From: an uncultured Actinomycetes bacterium
GTDB taxonomy: Bacteria; Actinomycetota; Acidimicrobiia; Acidimicrobiales; RAAP-2
Reading direction: 5' to 3'
DNA length: 10,543 bases
Assembly (NCBI GenBank): GCA_903826715.1
Contig: CAIKFN010000099.1
Coordinates: 1 to 10,543 of the forward strand
The notes beneath the pieces were generated by a model, which searched no databases, was not told the origin of the DNA, and was given only the letters and a program-made list of their open reading frames with translations. The translations under genes and the position numbers were made by a program. Each line of letters starts with the position of its first letter. The first letter of the stretch is position 1. Below are positions 6,719-10,543 of the stretch, piece by piece.

Positions 6719-7930
6719 TTATTCAACCTTTAATGACCACATTCCGAGCAACAGCACTAGAGCACCAATTGAGGAACAGAGCCATCCAAATGAAAACAGT
6801 CCGATTATTACGCCACTCATGGCGCCACCAATTGCACCCATCAAGTTCATTACAAGGTCACTAGCGCCTTGAGATGATGGTCTCATTTCAATTGATACAG
6901 ATTCAGACAACAGCGTCGAGCCAGCGATAAGGGTGCAAGACCATCCGAGTCCCAGCAGGAATAGTCCAATTCCAAGCGATACCGCATTCATTGCTGGTGA
7001 CATCCCAGCAACTACGGCTGCAAGCACAAGTAGTGCAATACCTATCTGAATTACTCGTACTCTGCCAACTTTGTCACTAAGCATTCCAACTAATGGAGAG
7101 AACGCATACATCCCCAGTACGTGAACACTTATGACTAAGCCAATGACAGACAGCGTCACATCAACATGAGACATGTGAACTGGGGTCATTACCATTATTG
7201 AAACCATCGCCAAATGGCCAATACCAATTGCCGTTATTGCAAACAACGCTTGGGGAATTTCTCGAATGTGTTTAAGTGCAGCTCGTGTGGTTTCATGTTT
7301 TTTCTGAGTCACACCATCAGAAGAAAGATTTGCTGTGAGATAAGGGTCTGGCTTTAAGAAAAAGTAGATCACGGCCGTCGCTAGAGCCAGGCTTATGCCC
7401 ACTATGAAGTATGGACCCACCAGTCTTGGGAGGTGGAAATAGTGCGCAATGTCTCCCGAAGGCTGCATCAGATTAGGTCCGGTGACTGCACCAACAGTTG
7501 AACCCCACACGACGAAGGAAAGATTTCGAGATCTATTCTCAGCGGTCGCTAAGTCAATCGCTGCGAATCGTGCCTGGTACCCAGATGCAGAAGCTGCCCC
7601 AATAAAAAATGAACCCGCGAGCATAAGAAACAAAACTTTATGAATACCGCCAAGAACAGCTAGTGCTGCGCCTAATCCCCCAATGGAATAACCACTAATT
7701 AGAGAGAATCTGCGGCCACCTTTTTGAGTCAACCTTGCCAGTGGCAGCGCCATCATCGCAGCACCAAGAACTGTTGTGGTCTGTGCGAGACCAGCAAGTG
7801 ATTCTGACTTTGAAATTGATGCAATAAGTAATGAGCCTGCGGCAACGGTCCCAGATGTTCCAATGCCGTTCAGAATCTGGGCTGCACTCAGAGTTCGGAT
7901 AACTCTCTTCTGCTGTTCAGTATTTTCCAA
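6719..7930 (-). CDS. 12-TM MFS transporter of unknown substrate
   Basis: This is a 403-residue inner-membrane major facilitator with about 12 hydrophobic segments and a polar central loop (about 194-228). The first motif A is degenerate (LARLTQKGGRR, 64-74), but the equivalent loop of the second half is well kept (GMLSDKVGR, 282-290). This suggests a proton-coupled exporter, and the substrate is not evident. The start is a TTG immediately after the TAA of the GNAT gene (TAATTG); there is no ribosome-binding site and no ATG or GTG for the first 50 or so residues. Translation presumably depends on ribosomes finishing the upstream gene. It is the last gene of the hemQ-led run. After it, 107 bases precede the YjdM-like gene with no convincing terminator. 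Confidence 0.88.
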   Translation of the reverse strand: MENTEQQKRVIRTLSAAQILNGIGTSGTVAAGSLLIASISKSESLAGLAQTTTVLGAAMMALPLARLTQKGGRRFSLISGYSIGGLGAALAVLGGIHKVLFLMLAGSFFIGAASASGYQARFAAIDLATAENRSRNLSFVVWGSTVGAVTGPNLMQPSGDIAHYFHLPRLVGPYFIVGISLALATAVIYFFLKPDPYLTANLSSDGVTQKKHETTRAALKHIREIPQALFAITAIGIGHLAMVSIMVMTPVHMSHVDVTLSVIGLVISVHVLGMYAFSPLVGMLSDKVGRVRVIQIGIALLVLAAVVAGMSPAMNAVSLGIGLFLLGLGWSCTLIAGSTLLSESVSIEMRPSSQGASDLVMNLMGAIGGAMSGVIIGLFSFGWLCSSIGALVLLLGMWSLKVE

Positions 7931-8365
7931 TTACTTGAGGCTGAGTCGATAGACATTCGTTTCGCGTTGCACAAAACCAAGCTTCACATACATTGCATTC
8001 GCAGCTTCTCTTGAAGGACGGCTCGTTAGATCAATCGACCTTGCGCCACGTCGCTTTGACTCTGCAACAGCAGCCTCAGTTAATGAGGCACCTGCGCCAA
8101 GGCCACGAGCCCCTTCATCAACAACAACGTCTTCAATCCATGCCCTAAGGCCAGATGGGATTGGAAAGACAACGAGGGTTAGGGTCCCAACAATCGTTCC
8201 ATCATTTTTTGCAACAAAGACAGAAGTAGCTGGATTAGCAATAAGTGCTTCAACATCACTAATCGTTAGTGGAATAGCGTTCGAAGTTAATTGTGGAACG
8301 AGTTGATTCAGCGCAGTTAAAAGTTCACCAGTTGCTGTTGTTGCGATCTCTACGGTAACGCTCAC
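7931..8365 (-). CDS. GNAT-family N-acetyltransferase
   Basis: This 144-residue single-domain acetyltransferase transfers acetyl from acetyl-CoA to an amine. The core is clear: WIEDVVVDEGARGLGAG contains strand beta4 and the acetyl-CoA pyrophosphate loop R87-GLG-AG92. It continues to a helix (LTEAAVAESKRRGA), then IDLTSRPSREAANAMYVKLGF with N123 and Y126 in the usual places. The acceptor substrate cannot be predicted. The GTG start overlaps the NUDIX stop in a GTGA tetranucleotide (8362-8365). It has a strong GGAGG site 8 bases upstream inside the NUDIX gene, so the two genes are translationally coupled. The MFS gene follows without a gap. Confidence 0.92.
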   Translation of the reverse strand: MSVTVEIATTATGELLTALNQLVPQLTSNAIPLTISDVEALIANPATSVFVAKNDGTIVGTLTLVVFPIPSGLRAWIEDVVVDEGARGLGAGASLTEAAVAESKRRGARSIDLTSRPSREAANAMYVKLGFVQRETNVYRLSLK

Positions 8366-9051
8366 TCTTCATTCCTCCACACTGGGACACGAAGATCGTC
8401 ATAGTAAACATCGCGTGTTTCACCATCGATTGCAGCAAATACCGGTTCTACCCAGCGTTCAGCACCAATCATTGGTGACGGCAAATTGTCCTTCGAGAAC
8501 CAACCAGCATCAGTACATTCAAGTTCATGAATGTTCATTGACCCTCCGGTGAGTTTGCAGAGAAACAGCATTGAATACAATGGGACTCGTGATGCGCCAA
8601 GTCGCATACCATCAAGAATCCCAATGAGGCGAATTGGTTCAACCTCGTAACCAGTTTCTTCTTGAACTTCCTTGACAACGACTTCTGGTGCAGAGTAACC
8701 AATGTCGCACCACCCAGTTGGATATAACCAGAATCCAGAGTCGGCACGCTGAATAAGAAGGAGTTCTCCTTTTTCATTTGAGACAGCAGCCCCGACAGCA
8801 ACTTTTGGTGTTGCGTATCCCGGGATCCCCTTACCTATTTGTTTCATCCACTCAACAACATGTCCTTGCGCGTCGAGAACATCATGCGTCCCGTGGTCGG
8901 CTGCAGCTTTTATGTCACCAGCGATGTTCAGAATCTCTTCGTAACGTTCGCGTTCGTACTGACTTTCGGTGAAGCCCATCCCGGTGCGAGCAAGTCCTGC
9001 AAGGGACTCAGCCCAACGCCGAAGCGTCTTTTCAGATACTGGATCACTCAC
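8362..9051 (-). CDS. NUDIX hydrolase with N-terminal Nudix_N-type domain
   Basis: Residues 1-65 are a helical N-terminal region like the Nudix_N domain (LRRWAESLAGLARTG; YERERYEEILNIAGDI), and about 80-215 form the Nudix fold. Such proteins cleave nucleoside diphosphates linked to another group, commonly ADP-ribose or nucleotide sugars. The exact substrate is unknown. The Nudix box is recognisable but altered: G113-x5-Y119-x7-K127-E128-V-x-E131-E132-x-G134-Y135. The metal-binding glutamates E128, E131 and E132 are kept, but the first box glutamate is Tyr and the arginine is Lys. Activity is still plausible. The GTG start (9051) lies 22 bases after hemQ, with only a weak GGTAG site. The stop overlaps the GNAT start. 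Confidence 0.9.
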   Translation of the reverse strand: MSDPVSEKTLRRWAESLAGLARTGMGFTESQYERERYEEILNIAGDIKAAADHGTHDVLDAQGHVVEWMKQIGKGIPGYATPKVAVGAAVSNEKGELLLIQRADSGFWLYPTGWCDIGYSAPEVVVKEVQEETGYEVEPIRLIGILDGMRLGASRVPLYSMLFLCKLTGGSMNIHELECTDAGWFSKDNLPSPMIGAERWVEPVFAAIDGETRDVYYDDLRVPVWRNEE

Positions 9052-9073
9052 GCTTTGACGCTACCAACGATGT

Positions 9074-9760
9074 CTAGGCCAGTGTGGCGTCTAGAACTTC
9101 ATCCACAGAACCAATAAGCCCGGTATAGAAAGCACCGAATTCTGCATAGAGCGTTGACGCTTCGTCGAACCTCATTGTGTAGACGCAGTCCTTGAGGTCG
9201 TCAACGTGCACACCAAAGAGTGTCACTCCCCACTCCCAGTCGTCTAGACCAGTAGACCCAGTAACCACTTGAAGGACACGACCCTTAAAGTCACGTCCTG
9301 ATTTACCGTGCTGGCGCATAAGTTCTTCGCGCTCTTCGTACGGCAACTTGTACCAGTTGTCTTTTTCGCCACGGCGCTTAGACATTGGATAGAAGCAGAA
9401 TGCCTTCATTCCTTCTGGTGGAAGAACTGGGAAAAGACGGTCATTGATCATCTTTTCTGGCATGCCCTGGGCGTATTCAGAAATTTCAGTTACAGAAACG
9501 TAGCTCTCAGCGACCATGAATCCAGCCGCTTGAATCTTTGACTGGAACTTTCGAAGGTCCCAGAGGTTTGTTCCAAGAACCATGAAGCAGGTGTCGGCTT
9601 TAGCGCCCATGATGGCTGCAGTTACAACTTGCATGCCTACTTCTTTGGCTTCTTCAACCGCACGCTTTACTGCAGATGCGTCAACAGCTCCGTCTGGGTG
9701 ACAAAAGAGGTGCAAAACATTGAGACCATTTGATGGACTGAGCGGTTCTTGATTAGTCAT
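9074..9760 (-). CDS. hemQ: Coproheme decarboxylase (HemQ/ChdC)
   Basis: HemQ oxidatively decarboxylates two propionates of coproheme III to give haem b, the last step of the coproporphyrin-dependent pathway of Actinobacteria and Firmicutes, in the cytoplasm. The 228-residue length is that of actinobacterial members. Visible marks are FCFYPMSKRRGEKDNWYKLP (121-140), in which Y124 is the expected catalytic tyrosine and K128/R129 contact propionates, and LMRQHG (147-152) with proximal haem ligand H151. All key residues are present. The ATG at 9760 has no good ribosome-binding site, but TAGCAT sits 6 bases upstream, as in leaderless actinobacterial promoters. It leads a tight run with NUDIX, GNAT and MFS genes. 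No other haem-synthesis gene is visible. Confidence 0.95.
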   Translation of the reverse strand: MTNQEPLSPSNGLNVLHLFCHPDGAVDASAVKRAVEEAKEVGMQVVTAAIMGAKADTCFMVLGTNLWDLRKFQSKIQAAGFMVAESYVSVTEISEYAQGMPEKMINDRLFPVLPPEGMKAFCFYPMSKRRGEKDNWYKLPYEEREELMRQHGKSGRDFKGRVLQVVTGSTGLDDWEWGVTLFGVHVDDLKDCVYTMRFDEASTLYAEFGAFYTGLIGSVDEVLDATLA

Positions 9761-9766
9761 GTAACC

Positions 9767-9797
9767 ATGCTACGCCCATTTAAGAATTTGCATCCAA
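9767..9797 (-). promoter_or_regulatory. Putative leaderless promoter of hemQ
   Basis: On the minus strand, TTGGAT (plus 9797-9792) and TAGCAT (plus 9772-9767) are separated by 19 bp. TAGCAT fits the actinobacterial TANNNT -10 pattern and ends 6 bases before the hemQ ATG, so transcription would start at or beside the A of the ATG. The groEL terminator ends just upstream, so hemQ needs its own promoter in about 49 bp. The spacer is slightly long, and the call rests on position and pattern only. Confidence 0.45.
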
Positions 9798-9809
9798 GCC
9801 AAGAAAGCA

Positions 9810-9839
9810 GAAACCCCCGGGTTTTCACCCAGGGGTTTC
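9810..9839 (-). terminator. Intrinsic terminator of groEL
   Basis: The minus-strand RNA folds into a 13-bp stem closed by a GAAA (GNRA) tetraloop. All positions pair, one as a U-G wobble (plus 9831/9818). A pyrimidine-rich UGCUUUCUU tract follows. In the plus-strand RNA the wobble becomes a C-A mismatch and the tail is less U-rich, so the element is oriented for groEL. It lies 19 bases past the groEL stop. Confidence 0.85.
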
Positions 9840-9858
9840 TAAAGTCCAAATGGACGAG

Positions 9859-10543
9859 TTACATCATCCCGCCCATGTCGCCCATGCCACCACCAGCAGG
9901 TGCGCCTGCAGGCTCTGGCTTGTCGGCAACGATTGCTTCAGTAGTAAGTAGCAACGCAGCGATTGATGCAGCGTTCTGTAGTGCAGAACGTGTCACCTTC
10001 GCTGGGTCAATTACTCCAGCCTTCACGAGGTCCACAAGTTCACCAGTTGCAGCGTTGAGTCCAATTGAACCCTTCGCGTCAGCAACTTCGCGAACCTTAA
10101 CTGCACCTTCGAAACCAGCGTTTTGTGCAATGTGGCGAAGTGGAGCGTCAAGAGAGTTAGCAACAATGCGAGCACCAGTTGCTTCGTCACCAATCAGTGT
10201 TGCAATCAATGCTTCAACGCTGGCACGTGCACGAACGAGTGCTGTGCCACCACCGGCAACGATTCCTTCATCAATAGCTGCACGAGTTGCACTAAGTGCA
10301 TCTTCAATGCGGTGCTTCTTCTCTTTAAGTTCAACTTCAGTTGCGGCGCCGACCTTGACAACAGCAACTCCACCAGCAAGCTTCGCAAGACGCTCTTGGA
10401 GCTTCTCGCGGTCCCAGTCAGAGTCAGTGTCTTCGATTTCGCGCTTGATCTGAGCAACACGACCAGCAACTTCAGCAGCAACACCAGTTCCGTCAACAAT
10501 TGTTGTTGCGTCCTTGGTGACAACAATGCGACGAGCACGACCA
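9859..10543 (-). CDS. groEL: 60-kDa chaperonin GroEL, C-terminal part
   Basis: The last 227 residues of GroEL are visible and the gene continues past the window edge. The reading frame enters as GRARRIVVTKDATTIVDGTG and runs without interruption. It covers the end of the apical domain and the intermediate domain (KLAGGVAVVKVGAATEVELK). The equatorial domain has RIEDALSATRAA, with the aspartate that aligns with ATP-hydrolysis residue D398 of E. coli, and IDEGIVAGGGTALVRA. The tail is the Gly-Met type (GGGMGDMGGMM), which marks the housekeeping chaperonin and not the His-rich GroEL1 paralogue of mycobacteria. No groES is visible on this side. Transcription ends at the hairpin just downstream. 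Confidence 0.97.
   Translation of the reverse strand, partial: GRARRIVVTKDATTIVDGTGVAAEVAGRVAQIKREIEDTDSDWDREKLQERLAKLAGGVAVVKVGAATEVELKEKKHRIEDALSATRAAIDEGIVAGGGTALVRARASVEALIATLIGDEATGARIVANSLDAPLRHIAQNAGFEGAVKVREVADAKGSIGLNAATGELVDLVKAGVIDPAKVTRSALQNAASIAALLLTTEAIVADKPEPAGAPAGGGMGDMGGMM

Noticed and set aside
9749..10453. A 234-codon open frame on the plus strand, opposite groEL and the hemQ start
   Set aside because: Its product is low-complexity Ser/Ala-rich sequence from the antisense of GroEL codons. The minus-strand GroEL match is unambiguous.
10206..10538. A second minus-strand open frame that could suggest a groEL frameshift
   Set aside because: The true GroEL frame runs unbroken from 10542 to 9859. 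The other frame gives a Leu/Val-rich nonsense product.
1..10543. CRISPR arrays, insertion sequences, tRNA or rRNA genes
   Set aside because: No regularly spaced repeats, transposase-like proteins, terminal repeats or RNA gene signatures were seen on either strand.

Overview
The window looks like a compact, moderately low-GC actinobacterial chromosome segment. The evidence is a chlorite-dismutase-fold coproheme decarboxylase of the actinobacterial HemQ type, a mycobacterial PhoP/PhoR-like two-component pair, frequent GTG and TTG starts, several genes whose upstream sequence fits leaderless transcription, and intergenic gaps that are mostly 0-140 bp. A streamlined freshwater actinobacterium (acI/Nanopelagicales-like) would fit, but this is inference from style and not a demonstrated assignment.

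Left part (1-2204): the first 35 bases hold the start of a minus-strand gene that runs off the window. It diverges from a plus-strand response regulator and sensor histidine kinase pair. The 137-bp gap between them contains a direct repeat matching the known Mycobacterium tuberculosis PhoP box, placed just upstream of a -10 element for the left-hand gene. The regulator therefore probably controls that gene.

Middle part (2205-4944): a TetR-family repressor and an SRPBCC-fold small protein (minus strand) lie divergent from a 14-helix DHA2-type multidrug efflux transporter (plus strand). The TetR/transporter gap contains a near-perfect 27-bp palindrome that covers the -35 of the transporter promoter and also the TetR start codon. 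This is a self-contained, ligand-inducible efflux module.

Right part (4946-10543, all minus strand): in transcription order it begins with the C-terminal 227 residues of GroEL, closed by a strong intrinsic terminator. A tight four-gene run follows: hemQ (last step of the coproporphyrin-dependent haem pathway), a NUDIX hydrolase, a GNAT acetyltransferase and an MFS transporter. Last come a YjdM/PhnA-like zinc-ribbon protein and a SulP-family anion transporter that lacks the usual STAS domain.

No mobile element, CRISPR array, tRNA or rRNA was seen, and no stretch over 300 bp lacks a gene. I did not find a clearly new system. The most informative non-coding features are the PhoP-like box, the TetR operator and the asymmetric groEL terminator.
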